A stretch of 64,000 nucleotides of DNA from Aquidulcibacter sp. Lineage in GTDB: Bacteria; Pseudomonadota; Alphaproteobacteria; Caulobacterales; Aquidulcibacteraceae. How positions within the stretch are numbered: position 1 is the first letter of the stretch; the number at the start of each line of letters is the position of its first letter. Where the stretch lies: the NCBI RefSeq assembly GCF_020253525.1, contig NZ_JADCBK010000002.1, positions 1 to 64,000 on the forward strand, written 5' to 3'. This document shows positions 29,808 through 40,425 of the stretch, piece by piece. The position numbers and the translations under genes were made by a program. The notes under the pieces are model-generated. The model made no database searches and had not been told where the DNA came from. It saw nothing but the letters and a program-made list of their open reading frames with translations.

Positions 29808-29890
29808 GCTTGTCGTGGCGCACTCTGAACTGAGGGGCCCTTCTTATTCGCGAGGGGAATCACTAGATAGGTGTGCTCAAGGAGCCCCTC

Positions 29891-30856
29891 ATGTCAGAAA
29901 CTCGCCATGCCCCCGTCCTTATCATTGGTTCTGGGCCTGCCGGCTATACAGCCGCCATTTACGCCGCCCGAGCCATGCGCCAGCCCGTGCTGGTCGAAGG
30001 ACCCCAACCCGGCGGGCAACTGACCATTACGACCGAAGTCGAAAACTATCCGGGCTTTGCGGATGTTATCCAAGGCCCTTGGCTGATGGAACAAATGCGC
30101 GCCCAGGCAGAGCATGTTGGCACGCAAATCATTTCCGACTGGATCATGGAAGTTGATCTGACGAGCCGCCCCTTTAAGGCGATCGGCGATGGTGGCCAAG
30201 TCTATACCGGCGATACACTTATTATTGCGACGGGTGCGCAGGCAAAATGGCTGGGCCTGCCTGAAGAACAAGGCCTATGTGGCTTTGGCGTCTCGGCCTG
30301 CGCCACATGCGATGGCTTCTTTTATCGCGGCAAAGAAGTGGTCGTCATCGGCGGCGGGAATACCGCCGTTGAAGAAGCGCTTTTCCTAACCAATTTTGCT
30401 AGCAAAGTGACCTTGGTGCACCGCCGTGCGGAATTGCGGGCAGAACGGATCTTGCAAGACCGCCTGTTTGCCCATCCCAAGGTCGAAGTGGTTTGGGATA
30501 GTGCGGTGGAAGAAATCTTGTCTGACCCCGAACCAAAGTCTGTAACCGGGGTGCGCCTGAAGAATTTGAAGACAGGGGCGCTTTCCGACCTACCTGCCCA
30601 TGGCGTGTTTGTTGCCATTGGCCACAAACCCGCAACGGATCTGTTCATTGGCAAAGTCGCTATGCGCGATAATGGCTATATTATTGTTGAGCCTGGCACG
30701 ACGCGCACCAATGTGCCAGGCGTGTTTGCCGCGGGCGATGTCGCTGACGAAACCTATCGTCAGGCTGTTACTGCTGCGGGCCTTGGCTGCATGGCGGCGT
30801 TGGAGGCTGAGCGTTTCCTTGCAGAGCATGGACAGGAAGCCACCGCTTCGGTCTGA
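29891..30856 (+). CDS. trxB: Thioredoxin-disulfide reductase
   Basis: GSGPAGYTAAIYAARA, CATCDGFFY redox motif, GGGNTAVEEALFL, GVFAAGDVADETYRQAVTAAGLGCMAALEAERFL. Confidence 0.98.
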   Translation: MSETRHAPVLIIGSGPAGYTAAIYAARAMRQPVLVEGPQPGGQLTITTEVENYPGFADVIQGPWLMEQMRAQAEHVGTQIISDWIMEVDLTSRPFKAIGDGGQVYTGDTLIIATGAQAKWLGLPEEQGLCGFGVSACATCDGFFYRGKEVVVIGGGNTAVEEALFLTNFASKVTLVHRRAELRAERILQDRLFAHPKVEVVWDSAVEEILSDPEPKSVTGVRLKNLKTGALSDLPAHGVFVAIGHKPATDLFIGKVAMRDNGYIIVEPGTTRTNVPGVFAAGDVADETYRQAVTAAGLGCMAALEAERFLAEHGQEATASV

Positions 30857-31082
30857 TCGAGCGGGCGATAGGAAAAGCAGGCTGCGGCGCAAGGCCTATC
30901 ACGGTCTTGTGAACTTGGCCCGCGGTGTATTCACGCTTCAGTGCCTTGCGCATCGAGGCCACAGCCCCATATGCAGCCCACTACCGCAGTCCGGGCCCCT
31001 CTGGCGATCAAGGCGTTGATCGTGATGTCGGATTGATTGTTCTCGTGGAAGACGCAGCCAATAAGTGGGGGGACCGGGGCTT

Positions 31083-32144
31083 ATGGATGCTCTGCCTTTT
31101 TTAACCGCCGTTTACGCGGGCCAGCCAATATGGCTGTGGCTCGCCTTTTTGTCGTTCATCGGTTTCTTATTGTGGCTTGATCTTGGGGTCATCAACAATA
31201 AGGACGGGGTGGTTTCGGCATCGAAATCTGCCAAAATGTGGGCGGCTTTTGCCAGCCTTGCCGTCGCCTTCGGGGCTTATGTCTATTTCGTCTATGAACC
31301 CGATCCGCGATATTACAATAGCCCAGACAATCTCAACCAACAGGCGGTGATCCAGTATTTCACTGGCTATCTGTTGGAAACGGCGCTGGCCTTTGACAAT
31401 ATCTTCGTCATCGGCATGATTTTCACCTTCTTTGCTGTCCCGCGCGAATATCAGCACCGTGTGCTGTTCTGGGGTATCATTGGCGCGATTGTATTCCGGG
31501 CGATCTTCATTGGCTTGGGCTCCGCCGTCGTGAATGAATTCACTTGGGTGCTCTATATCTTCGCGGCCTTCTTGATCTTCACCGGCTACAAAATGTTGTT
31601 CGGTGGCGACCATGAGATGAAGCTGGAAGACAACCCCGTCTTGAAGTTCGTCAAGAAGCGTATGCGCGTGACTGAAACGATCGAGAACCACAATTTCTTC
31701 GTCAAGAAGCCGCATCCAGATGGTTCGGGTAGGTTGGTTCTGTGGGCAACGCCTTTGTTCTTGGCCTTGATGATGGTTGAGTTGGTCGACATCGTTTTCG
31801 CCGTTGACAGCGTGCCTGCTATCTTCGCCGTTACCCGCGACCCATTCATTGTCTACACGTCCAACATCTTCGCGATTTTGGGCCTGCGGTCGATGTATTT
31901 CATGTTGGCTGAAGCCGTCGAGCGCTTCAAATATCTGAAATATGGCTTGTCGTTGGTGCTGGTTTTGATCGGTTGTAAGATCATCTGGAACTTCGGTCTG
32001 TCGAAAGAGCTCAAGATGGTGCCCTATATGGAACCACATTGGTCGCTGATTGCCACCTTGACGCTTTTGGGCGGCGCAATTGCCTACTCCTTGTGGAAGA
32101 CCCGCAAGACCGACGCGTCATCGGACATCAAGCCAGCTGAATAA
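31083..32144 (+). CDS. TerC/Alx family membrane protein
   Basis: ALAFDNIFVIGMIF, LVLWATPLFLALMMVELVDIVFAVDSVPAIFAVTRDPFIVYTSNIFAILGLRSMYF. Confidence 0.95.
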   Translation: MDALPFLTAVYAGQPIWLWLAFLSFIGFLLWLDLGVINNKDGVVSASKSAKMWAAFASLAVAFGAYVYFVYEPDPRYYNSPDNLNQQAVIQYFTGYLLETALAFDNIFVIGMIFTFFAVPREYQHRVLFWGIIGAIVFRAIFIGLGSAVVNEFTWVLYIFAAFLIFTGYKMLFGGDHEMKLEDNPVLKFVKKRMRVTETIENHNFFVKKPHPDGSGRLVLWATPLFLALMMVELVDIVFAVDSVPAIFAVTRDPFIVYTSNIFAILGLRSMYFMLAEAVERFKYLKYGLSLVLVLIGCKIIWNFGLSKELKMVPYMEPHWSLIATLTLLGGAIAYSLWKTRKTDASSDIKPAE

Positions 32145-32170
32145 TCGGCTCGGCCACAAATCAAAAAAGA

Positions 32171-32201
32171 AGGGCGGGACCGCAAAGTCCCGCCCTTTTT
32201 T
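32171..32201 (+). terminator. Rho-independent terminator, possibly bidirectional
   Basis: agggcgggac-cgcaaa-gtcccgccct followed by ttttt, preceded by caaaaaag. Confidence 0.9.
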
Positions 32202-32202
32202 G

Positions 32203-32421
32203 TCAGAAATCCGATGGTGGCGTTTGATTGGACTCTACGGATGTGGCGCAAGTGCGCAAGGGGCGGCAGACCTCTTTGTCAGGCTCTCGAATATGCTCAA
32301 TCAGCATCACCATAATGACCATCGTCATCACGAGAATAGCTATCATGGCTTCTAGGCTGATCGGTACGGCGGCGCGAATTTCAGCCAGCCATTTCTTCCA
32401 AGGACTGCCGTCTTCGACCAT
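32203..32421 (-). CDS. Small single-TM hypothetical protein
   Basis: VPISLEAMIAILVMTMVIMVMLIEHI TM segment; start overlaps polyprenyl synthase stop (TAATG). Confidence 0.6.
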   Translation of the reverse strand: MVEDGSPWKKWLAEIRAAVPISLEAMIAILVMTMVIMVMLIEHIREPDKEVCRPLRTCATSVESNQTPPSDF

Positions 32422-33431
32422 TAGTTCAGGCGGGCGACAACATAATCTGCAAGATTGGCCAGAAGGGCCGGGATGACCCCCTCAGGCAGGAGGGCGAGGG
32501 CTGCTTTCGCTTCGGCGATATGGCCCCGGGCTTCATCCAACGTGGCCTCAACAGCCCCACGCAGACGCATGGTCTGGATTGCAAAGGCAAGGTCCTCGTC
32601 TTGATGCTTGCGCGCCAGAACCCGTTGCCAGAATAAACGCTCTTCCCCTTGCGCGCGCTCAAGCGCAATGATCAAGGGCAGAGTTGCTTTGCCTTCGCGG
32701 AAGTCATCGCCGGTATTCTTGCCCAAGCTTTGGGTGAGACCGCCATAATCAAGAGCATCATCAACAAGTTGGAAGGCGAGGCCAAGTTTCAGTCCGAACT
32801 TTGCAAGTGCTGCAACCATCTCATCTGAAGCCCCGGCAGTAATGGCGCCGGCCTCACAAGCAGCCGCAAACAAGGCCGCAGTCTTTGCTTCGATCACTTG
32901 ATAATAGCGCTCACGACTGGCTTCACCGCGATTGGTGGTGGCCAGTTGCAGCACTTCACCTTCGGCAATGGTGCTGGCAGCTTTGGCCAGAATATCCAAC
33001 ACCCGCAGAGAGCCCGTTTCCACCATCAGATTGAAGGCACGGGCAAAGAGAAAGTCGCCGACCAGAACGCTGGCCTTATCGCCCCAGATCAGATTGGCAG
33101 CGCGCTTGCCGCGCCGAAGTGACGATCCATCGACCACATCATCATGCAGCAAGGTGGCCGTGTGAATGAACTCAACCGCTGTGGCGAGCTTGATTGCAGG
33201 CTCCCCACCTCCGCCACAGGCGCTTGCTGAGGCCAAAGTCAATAAGGGGCGCAAGCGCTTACCACCCGCATCGACCAAATGATGGGCCACGTCGGGGATC
33301 AAGCCAACTGGGCTTTCCATGCGTGCCGCAATTTCGGTTTCGGTCGCCGCCAATTCCGATGCCAACACGGCCGCGAGCGCTTCAGTCGGATTAACCGACA
33401 CGGCATCAACTGGGCGAGTGGTGACATTCAC
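32421..33431 (-). CDS. Polyprenyl diphosphate synthase
   Basis: GGKRLRPLL, LLHDDVVDGSSLRRG (first DDxxD-type motif), AFQLVDDALDY. Confidence 0.95.
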   Translation of the reverse strand: MNVTTRPVDAVSVNPTEALAAVLASELAATETEIAARMESPVGLIPDVAHHLVDAGGKRLRPLLTLASASACGGGGEPAIKLATAVEFIHTATLLHDDVVDGSSLRRGKRAANLIWGDKASVLVGDFLFARAFNLMVETGSLRVLDILAKAASTIAEGEVLQLATTNRGEASRERYYQVIEAKTAALFAAACEAGAITAGASDEMVAALAKFGLKLGLAFQLVDDALDYGGLTQSLGKNTGDDFREGKATLPLIIALERAQGEERLFWQRVLARKHQDEDLAFAIQTMRLRGAVEATLDEARGHIAEAKAALALLPEGVIPALLANLADYVVARLN

Positions 33432-33603
33432 GACAACTTGTTCCTTATAAGTCTTTTAATTCCATGCCCTCTTGAGGGGGCTTGGGTCAAGCATGTGCTG
33501 CTTCCAACCTTGGCGTTCAAAACAGTTTAGTTGACAGAGACCCGATTTCCCGTCTCAACCAAGCGCCTGTACACGTAGTTGGGATACATATTTGGACGCC
33601 CGT

Positions 33604-34344
33604 ATGATCGAAACAACTCATGATATATTCCTGAAGGGGGCTTTGACCATAGAGCAACCCAGCAAGGGGTACCGGGCGGGTACAGATGCTGTTTTGTTAG
33701 CGGCTGCGGCAGCCGCCATTCCAGCAAAAAAAATCCTAGAGGCAGGCTGTGGGGTGGGTACGGCCTTATTGAGCCTTGCTTGCCTGCGCGCTGATTCGGA
33801 CCTCGCGCTGATTGGCCTGGAGAAAGATGAGGCAGCCTGGTCATTGGCCTCGGCAAATGCGGTTCGCAATAAGGTGGCTGGTGAGGTGCAATTTGTGTTG
33901 GGCGATGTTTTGGCACCCGATGAGGCCTTTTTGGGCCAATTTGACCTCGTCTTTTCCAACCCTCCGTACTTCGACGATGATCACGCGATCCGCGATCCTG
34001 ATGTATCGCGCCAGGCTGCCTATATATTGGGGGCACCTTTGGATGTGTGGATCAAGGCCATGTTGGCAATGGCCAAGCCGAAGGGCCGTTTCTTGATGAT
34101 CCATCGGGCAGATCGCTTGCCAGACATTCTCGCAGCGCTTCGGGGAAAGGCGGGGGATATTGGAATCTGCCCGGTCCGGCCGCGTGCCGGGGATCCGGCA
34201 AAACGGGTCCTTGTTTCTGCCCGCAAAGGCTCTCGCGCGCCGCTGCGCCTATTGGCTGGGATCGACATGCATCCGCCTGTGGGGGAGGGCCGCTTTAGTG
34301 CGGACTATCAAGCGATTTGCGACGGTGGGGCTTTGGCCGTCTAG
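33604..34344 (+). CDS. N6-adenine-type methyltransferase (TrmN6-like)
   Basis: KGYRAGTDAVLLAAA, ILEAGCGVGTALLSLA, FDLVFSNPPYFDD. Confidence 0.9.
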   Translation: MIETTHDIFLKGALTIEQPSKGYRAGTDAVLLAAAAAAIPAKKILEAGCGVGTALLSLACLRADSDLALIGLEKDEAAWSLASANAVRNKVAGEVQFVLGDVLAPDEAFLGQFDLVFSNPPYFDDDHAIRDPDVSRQAAYILGAPLDVWIKAMLAMAKPKGRFLMIHRADRLPDILAALRGKAGDIGICPVRPRAGDPAKRVLVSARKGSRAPLRLLAGIDMHPPVGEGRFSADYQAICDGGALAV

Positions 34345-34428
34345 ACCTAGCGGCCACTTCATCGTAACGCCTTATTGGAAGCGGCAAGCCGACAAAACAG
34401 CCGCCCTCTTTTTTGCTCAGGAGTGCCC

Positions 34429-35541
34429 ATGACCGACGTGTCTGCCTTGTTTCAGCCCCTCACCATTCGCGGTGTGACGATCCCAAACCGCATTGCCATG
34501 GCCCCCATGACGCGCTCTTTTTCGCCCAATGGTGTACCGGGACAGAATGTAGCTGATTATTATGCGCGTCGAGCTGCAGCTGATGTGGGCCTGTTGATCA
34601 CCGAAGGCACGGTTACGGACCGAAAAGGCGCATCCAACGACCCGAACGTGCCCCGCTTTCATGGTGCAGACGCTTTGGCAGGTTGGGCCAAAGTGGTAGA
34701 AGACGTCCATGCCCAGGGCGGCAAGATAGCCCCCCAGATTTGGCACCAAGGCATGATGCGCAAGCCCGGCACGGGCCATTATCCCGATGCGCCGACCGAC
34801 AGCCCTTCCGGCCTCACCCATACAGGCAAGTCCGTTCTGCCTGCACCGACTACGGAAGAAGTTTGGGACATGGTGCAGGCCTATGCGCGTGCTGCTGGCG
34901 ATGCGGCTAAGCTGGGCTTTGATGCGATCGAAATCCATGGCGCACATGGCTATTTGATCGATGAATTCTTCTGGGATGTTATGAATACCCGAACCGACCG
35001 TTATGGTGGCTCTTTGCCAGAGCGCGCGACTTTTGCGGCAGAAATTGTTGCCGAATGTCGCAAGCAAGTGGGCCCCGATATGCCGATTATCCTGCGCTTC
35101 TCGCAATGGAAGCAGCAAGATTACACCATTAAGCTGGCCCATACCCCACAAGAGCTCGAAGCCTTCCTAGCCCCGATTGTGGCTGCAGGCGTCGATATGC
35201 TGCATTGCTCGCAACGGCGCGTCTGGGAAGCCGAATTCCCCGATGTGGATGGTGAAAATGGCCTCAATTGTGCCGGTTGGACCAAGAAAGTTACAGGCGT
35301 TCCCACCATCACGGTAGGCTCCATCGGGCTCTCGAGTGATTTTGCCGGTTCTTTCCGCGGTGAGGGTTCAGCCAAAGCGCCCCTCGATGATGTGGTCCGC
35401 CGCTTAGAGAAGGGGGAATATGACATGGTCGCCATCGGGCGCGCCTTGTTGCAGGACCCTGAATGGGCCAAAAAGGTCAAAGAAGGCCGTACCGATGATC
35501 TGATGGATTACGATGGTAAGGCTTTGGCGACTTTGTATTAA
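34429..35541 (+). CDS. NADH:flavin oxidoreductase / old yellow enzyme family
   Basis: IPNRIAMAPMTRSFSPNGVPGQNVADYYARRAAADVGLLITEGT, FDAIEIHGAHGYLIDEFFWDVMNTRTDRYGGSL. Confidence 0.95.
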   Translation: MTDVSALFQPLTIRGVTIPNRIAMAPMTRSFSPNGVPGQNVADYYARRAAADVGLLITEGTVTDRKGASNDPNVPRFHGADALAGWAKVVEDVHAQGGKIAPQIWHQGMMRKPGTGHYPDAPTDSPSGLTHTGKSVLPAPTTEEVWDMVQAYARAAGDAAKLGFDAIEIHGAHGYLIDEFFWDVMNTRTDRYGGSLPERATFAAEIVAECRKQVGPDMPIILRFSQWKQQDYTIKLAHTPQELEAFLAPIVAAGVDMLHCSQRRVWEAEFPDVDGENGLNCAGWTKKVTGVPTITVGSIGLSSDFAGSFRGEGSAKAPLDDVVRRLEKGEYDMVAIGRALLQDPEWAKKVKEGRTDDLMDYDGKALATLY

Positions 35542-35561
35542 GACCCAAGTCGTTGCATAAG

Positions 35562-35596
35562 ATGGGCCTGCCCGCTGTGGTCAGGCCCATTTTTCT
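35562..35596 (+). terminator. Rho-independent terminator
   Basis: atgggcctg...caggcccat followed by ttttctt. Confidence 0.85.
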
Positions 35597-36738
35597 TATG
35601 AGGCGGTTGCGAGTTCTTCTTCGGCCTTCGCGGCGCGCATTTCTTCGGCCTTGGCTTCCACCAGTTCCACAATATGCTCAATCATATCGTCGTTGGAGAG
35701 CTTGTGATGGGCTTTGCCGGCCATATAGACCATGCCTGCACCCTTGCCGCCGCCGGTAAAGCCTAAGTCCGTATAGAGCGCCTCGCCCGGCCCATTGACC
35801 ACGCAGCCAATGATGGACAGGGAGATTGGCTCTGACACATGGGACAGACGGCTTTCCAATGCTTCGACGGTGCGTATCACGTCAAAGCCTTGGCGGGCGC
35901 AGGACGGGCAAGCAATGATGTTCACGCCACGTGTGCGCAGGCCCAAGCTCTTGAGAATGTCATAGCCGACGCGCACTTCCTCTTCAGGCTCTGCCGAGAG
36001 CGACACACGGATTGTATCGCCAATGCCAGCCCACAAGAGCGAACCAATGCCAATGGCCGACTTTACGGTACCGGAGCGGGCGGCCCCGGCCTCTGTCACG
36101 CCCAGATGTAGTGGGCAATCAATCGCCTCGGACAAGGCTTGATAGGCGGCAACCGTCAAGAAAGTGTCGGACGCTTTGACCGAAATTTTGAACTCATGAA
36201 AGTCGAGCTCTTGCAGAATGCGTGCGTGATCGAGCGCGCTTTCCACCATGGCCTCAGGGCAGGGCTCACCATATTTTTCAAGAAGATCGGCTTCCAGCGA
36301 CCCGGCATTGACGCCAATGCGGATCGAGCAACCATTATTGCGCGCAGCATTGACCACTTCGCGCACCCGTTCGGCAGAGCCAATATTGCCCGGATTGATG
36401 CGCAGACAAGCCGCGCCCGCTTCAGCGGCTTCAATCGCGCGCTTATAGTGGAAATGAATATCCGCCACGATGGGCACTTTGGCAGCGCGCACGATGGTTT
36501 TTAGGGCAGCGGTAGACTCAACATCCGGGCAAGACACCCGAATAATATCCACGCCGACTTCTTCGCAGCGCCGGATCTGGTCAATCGTGGCCCCGGCGTC
36601 TGGGGTAGGCGTATTGGTCATGGTCTGGACGCTAATGGGCGCATCGCCCCCGACGGCGACTTTCCCCACCATGATCTGACGGGACTTGCGCCGCACAATG
36701 GTGCGCCAAGGGCGGATATGTTCCAGACCAGTCGCCAC
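35596..36738 (-). CDS. ispG: (E)-4-hydroxy-3-methylbut-2-enyl-diphosphate synthase
   Basis: [62 protein letters not shown]. Confidence 0.97.
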   Translation of the reverse strand: MATGLEHIRPWRTIVRRKSRQIMVGKVAVGGDAPISVQTMTNTPTPDAGATIDQIRRCEEVGVDIIRVSCPDVESTAALKTIVRAAKVPIVADIHFHYKRAIEAAEAGAACLRINPGNIGSAERVREVVNAARNNGCSIRIGVNAGSLEADLLEKYGEPCPEAMVESALDHARILQELDFHEFKISVKASDTFLTVAAYQALSEAIDCPLHLGVTEAGAARSGTVKSAIGIGSLLWAGIGDTIRVSLSAEPEEEVRVGYDILKSLGLRTRGVNIIACPSCARQGFDVIRTVEALESRLSHVSEPISLSIIGCVVNGPGEALYTDLGFTGGGKGAGMVYMAGKAHHKLSNDDMIEHIVELVEAKAEEMRAAKAEEELATAS

Positions 36739-36910
36739 GTCGATACCTCTTGCTTCCGTTTGCCTAGAAAGGCTGATCTTCTAAACGGGATGGGACGCGC
36801 TATCGTGGCCAGAGCCACAAGATGCGAAGTCCATCACCCACACGCTAACGCGTAGGCGTAACTATAGGACGGCTTTCAGAGAAGTTCCAGTCACGAGCCT
36901 GTGCGGCTGG

Positions 36911-37957
36911 TTATTGGGGGGCAGGAGCTGCGGCCTTTGCCGGAGCAGGTGCTGGTACCGCTGGAGGCGGCACAACCGATGAGGTTGTCGCACGTGAGGC
37001 TGCAGGTGCCGCGCTAGCAGGTGCTGACCCAACAGCTGGAATAGTTTGGCTTGTGGCGGGCTGATCCTGCGCCAGTTTGGCCGCAAGTTTGGCGGCCTCT
37101 TCAGCGGCTAAGGCTGCAGCGGCTTCAGCTTCGGCTTTCGCTTTGGCCGTTGCAATGGCTTCAAAATCAGGCACGCGCCAATTGACGACTTTGATCCCGG
37201 CTTCACCAACGATCGCCGTCTCACCATAGCCGCTGGCTTCTAGCACGCCCCCAAATGGTGCCGAGACGAACCAGCGTCCAAGCCCATCGGTGGAAATACT
37301 CTCATCCTTGCGCAGAATGCGATCGGTTACCAAGGCACCATCTTCACCCCGCAGCGTAATGCGCACGTCTTGCAAGGCCTTCAAAGTCGACAAGGGTTGA
37401 ACATCGGCCGTGGCTTGCACGGGCCCCTTGGGTTGCGCTTCGGCCCAAGCTTTGATTTTCTCGTCGGGCGGGGCAACGACATCAACCGGTTGTGGCTTAA
37501 TCGCGTGCAAGCTCGCCCATACGATCAACCAACCCAACAGCGCCAAGGCGACGACCGCACCGACTGGGGCGACAAATTTTGAAGGCTGGGTTGCAATTTC
37601 CGACTCGCGTCGGCGTTGCACGGGTTCCCACGCATCGCGGAACTCACTCACCAAACCATCGCAATCGACAAGGCCCAACAACTCACCATAGGCACGCACA
37701 TAGCCAAGCGCATAGCCAAGGCCAGGTAGTTTCTGGAATTGCATCGACTCAATGGCGGCAACCTGCTCTGGCTTGAGTTTAAGGGCACCGGCAACTTGAT
37801 GAATGGATAGCTCTTGATCGCGGCGGGCAGCTTGCAAACGAGCGCCCGGACCATCCGCATCTGGATTGTCTACAGAGCCCACCAGACGCAAATGCGCACG
37901 CCCTGCATGGAGCGTCTTGGCTGCGTCTAACGTGCGTGCGGCCTCTGCCGGACTCAT
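36911..37957 (-). CDS. RodZ-like HTH and single-TM protein
   Basis: GARLQAARRDQELSIHQVAGALKLKPEQVAAIESMQFQKLPGLGYALGYVRAYGELLGL, TM PVGAVVALALLGWLIVWASL, C-terminal DUF4115-like region. Confidence 0.85.
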   Translation of the reverse strand: MSPAEAARTLDAAKTLHAGRAHLRLVGSVDNPDADGPGARLQAARRDQELSIHQVAGALKLKPEQVAAIESMQFQKLPGLGYALGYVRAYGELLGLVDCDGLVSEFRDAWEPVQRRRESEIATQPSKFVAPVGAVVALALLGWLIVWASLHAIKPQPVDVVAPPDEKIKAWAEAQPKGPVQATADVQPLSTLKALQDVRITLRGEDGALVTDRILRKDESISTDGLGRWFVSAPFGGVLEASGYGETAIVGEAGIKVVNWRVPDFEAIATAKAKAEAEAAAALAAEEAAKLAAKLAQDQPATSQTIPAVGSAPASAAPAASRATTSSVVPPPAVPAPAPAKAAAPAPQ

Positions 37958-38031
37958 CGTGTCAATCCTTAATCTGTACACCGCACCACACTGCGGGCAT
38001 TTAGTTTAGAAATCCTTAGCGCGATTTCGTG

Positions 38032-40293
38032 TCAGTTTACTATAACCTTGTGTGTTTTTGCATAGTCTTTCAGTGCATTGCGGAGGTGCCCGTCGCCTTT
38101 GAGCAACAAAGACATCAAGGTTTTGGAGAATTCTTCCCCATTGAGGGACATCAGCATTCGTTTGACCGGACCGATTCCCGCAGCTGGCATCGAAAGGCGG
38201 GTAAAGCCCAAACCAATCATCGCCATCGCTTCCAGAGGACGACCGGCATGTTCACCACAAATGGAGATCGGGGTTTGGCCTGCGCTGTCGCGAATATGCT
38301 TCAGGAAGGTGAGTGCTGGCCGCGAGAGAATGTCATAGCGGTCCGCGACTTTCGCGGTGCCTCGGTCAGCGGCAAAGAAGAATTGCATCAGGTCGTTGGT
38401 GCCAATCGATAAGAAGTCGGCATGTTCGGCAATAGAGGCGGTATCCCAAGCCAAAGCGGGGGCCTCGATCATCGCACCTGCTTCAACTCGGCTTGGGCCA
38501 AGCCGACCATTGGCGCGCGCCCAAGCCAATTCTTTTTCCAACAATTCCCGCGCGCGATGGAACTCATCCACAACGGCCACAAGTGGGAACATGACGCGCA
38601 AAAGCCGGCCTTCGGCAGCCCGAACAAGGGCGCGCAATTGGTAGCGCGAGAGGCCAGGCCGATCGAGACCCATGCGCACAGCGCGCCAACCCATAGCAGG
38701 GTTTTCCTCCCGCTCTGTCGGCATATAGGCGGCAACCTTATCGCCACCGAGGTCCAAGGTCCGGAAGGTGACCGGTCGGCCTTTGGCAAGGTCGAGCGCT
38801 TCGGTGTAAAGCGCCGTCTGGGCATCAAGGCGGGGCAGTGAGTCTGCAATCATGAATTGGAACTCGGTGCGATAGAGGCCAACGCCACTGGCCCCAGTTG
38901 TTTCCAATTGCTCTAAATCAATGGCCAGACCGGCATTGAGCAATAAGTCTATTGTTCGTCCGTCTAATGTTTGGCTCGGCAAATCTTTTGAGGCGGCAAA
39001 CAATTGCTGTTCGGCACTTTGGGCTTCAAACCGGCTATGCAAAGCCTGGGAGACCATTCTGTCCGGCCGCAGATAGGCTTGGGCTTCATTGCCGTCCACA
39101 ATAATGGTGTCGCCTGCTTCAACGCGGGAAAGCAAATTGGGCAATTGGCCCAGCATCGGCACGCCCATCGCTTTGGCAACAATAGCCGCATGGGAGGAGG
39201 GGGAACCTTCTTCCAGCAAGATCGCTTTGATGCGGCCACGACCATATTCGAGCAGCTCGGCAGGGCCAATGTCGCGGGCAACCAGAATGGAATCCTCCGG
39301 GGCCTCCTTGCGGTCACCGGTATCGCCCGACAAATAGCGTAGCAGGCGATTATCCAGCTCTTCCAAATCGTGCAGGCGGTCGCGAATATAGCCGTCCTTG
39401 GCACTTGTCATGCGGGCGCGGTGCTCAGACCGCACTTGCTCGACAGACGCCTCTGCCGTCAGACCGTTTCGGACCCCATCGCGCAACCGGCGTTCCCACG
39501 AGCGGTCTTGGCTTAGCAGATGAAAGGTCTCTAATACTTCAAAGGACGTGCCCCCAAGGGTCTGCACATCCCCTGCGAGCAGGGCTTCGAGGCCCGAGCG
39601 CAATTTGGCCAGACCTTCATCCAGCCTCTGTTCTTCTGCTACGGGGTCATCGGACAAATAGCGCGTTGGCTCAACGTCCGGGTCGTGCAGCAGCGCCTGT
39701 CCAGAGGCGAGACCACGCGAATAAGCTTTGCCTTTTAAGGTTTCTGGGGCGGTGGGCTTGATCTGAAACTCAGATAAGGCCCCGGTCAGGTCTTCAACCG
39801 AGACGATTTCGGCCAAAACCGTCGCGATCAGTTGGAGCGCTTCAATTTCGTCATCTTCGTATGTACGCGCATAGCGGTTCTGGACAACCAAAACCCCGAC
39901 AACCCGGCCACTCCGAAGGACTGGCACCCCCATGAAGGATTGGAACGGGTCTTCCCCAGTTTCAGGGCGGTAGGAAAAGCGGGGATGCTTTGGCGCATCG
40001 GCCAGACTAATCGGCTCAACCCCTTCTGCCACCAAGCCAACCAGCCCTTCGCCCGCCTTCATCCGCGTGCGGTGGATGGCATCACGCGATAGGCCTTCGG
40101 TCGCAAATAGCTCCAGCGACCCATCTGAGCGGCGGAGATAAATCGAGCACACATCTGCTACCATCGTCGTGCCAATCTGCGCGACGATCCGGTCTAGGCG
40201 GGTTTGGGTGTCGACGTCCTGTACCATGACATCGCGCAGGCGACGCAATAGAACGCGTGACCCCCCCGCATTGCCAGAAGAAACAGGGCTCAT
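38032..40293 (-). CDS. ptsP: Phosphoenolpyruvate-protein phosphotransferase, GAF-EI type (EI-Ntr)
   Basis: N-terminal GAF domain; LLEEGSPSSHAAIVAKAMGVPML; GVGLYRTEFQFM; SIGTNDLMQFFFAADRG; ICGEHAGRPLEA. Confidence 0.96.
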   Translation of the reverse strand: MSPVSSGNAGGSRVLLRRLRDVMVQDVDTQTRLDRIVAQIGTTMVADVCSIYLRRSDGSLELFATEGLSRDAIHRTRMKAGEGLVGLVAEGVEPISLADAPKHPRFSYRPETGEDPFQSFMGVPVLRSGRVVGVLVVQNRYARTYEDDEIEALQLIATVLAEIVSVEDLTGALSEFQIKPTAPETLKGKAYSRGLASGQALLHDPDVEPTRYLSDDPVAEEQRLDEGLAKLRSGLEALLAGDVQTLGGTSFEVLETFHLLSQDRSWERRLRDGVRNGLTAEASVEQVRSEHRARMTSAKDGYIRDRLHDLEELDNRLLRYLSGDTGDRKEAPEDSILVARDIGPAELLEYGRGRIKAILLEEGSPSSHAAIVAKAMGVPMLGQLPNLLSRVEAGDTIIVDGNEAQAYLRPDRMVSQALHSRFEAQSAEQQLFAASKDLPSQTLDGRTIDLLLNAGLAIDLEQLETTGASGVGLYRTEFQFMIADSLPRLDAQTALYTEALDLAKGRPVTFRTLDLGGDKVAAYMPTEREENPAMGWRAVRMGLDRPGLSRYQLRALVRAAEGRLLRVMFPLVAVVDEFHRARELLEKELAWARANGRLGPSRVEAGAMIEAPALAWDTASIAEHADFLSIGTNDLMQFFFAADRGTAKVADRYDILSRPALTFLKHIRDSAGQTPISICGEHAGRPLEAMAMIGLGFTRLSMPAAGIGPVKRMLMSLNGEEFSKTLMSLLLKGDGHLRNALKDYAKTHKVIVN

Positions 40294-40425
40294 TCACTTC
40301 CTCGAAACGGTGCGGTGTGGCACCCGCACGGGCAGGACCACACCATAAGTCGCCTTCCTCATACAAGAGAAGGGATAAACTGTCCTTCAAAGCGACAGCA
40401 TTTTTTGCTGCAAGCTGCACAAAAC

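Noticed and set aside
30768-30962. Minus-strand ORF (MRKALKREYTAGQVHKTVIGLAPQP...) between trxB and terC
   Set aside because: Protein-like appearance and possible gene remnant, but short, overlaps the trxB 3' end and has no recognised family.
30857-31082. Possible yybP-ykoY (Mn) riboswitch upstream of the TerC/Alx gene
   Set aside because: Leader examined because alx has one in E. coli, but no convincing conserved motifs were found; an Infernal scan would be decisive.
33445-33459. CtrA-like TTAT-N7-TTAA upstream of polyprenyl synthase
   Set aside because: A+T-rich local context and no functional rationale; probably chance.
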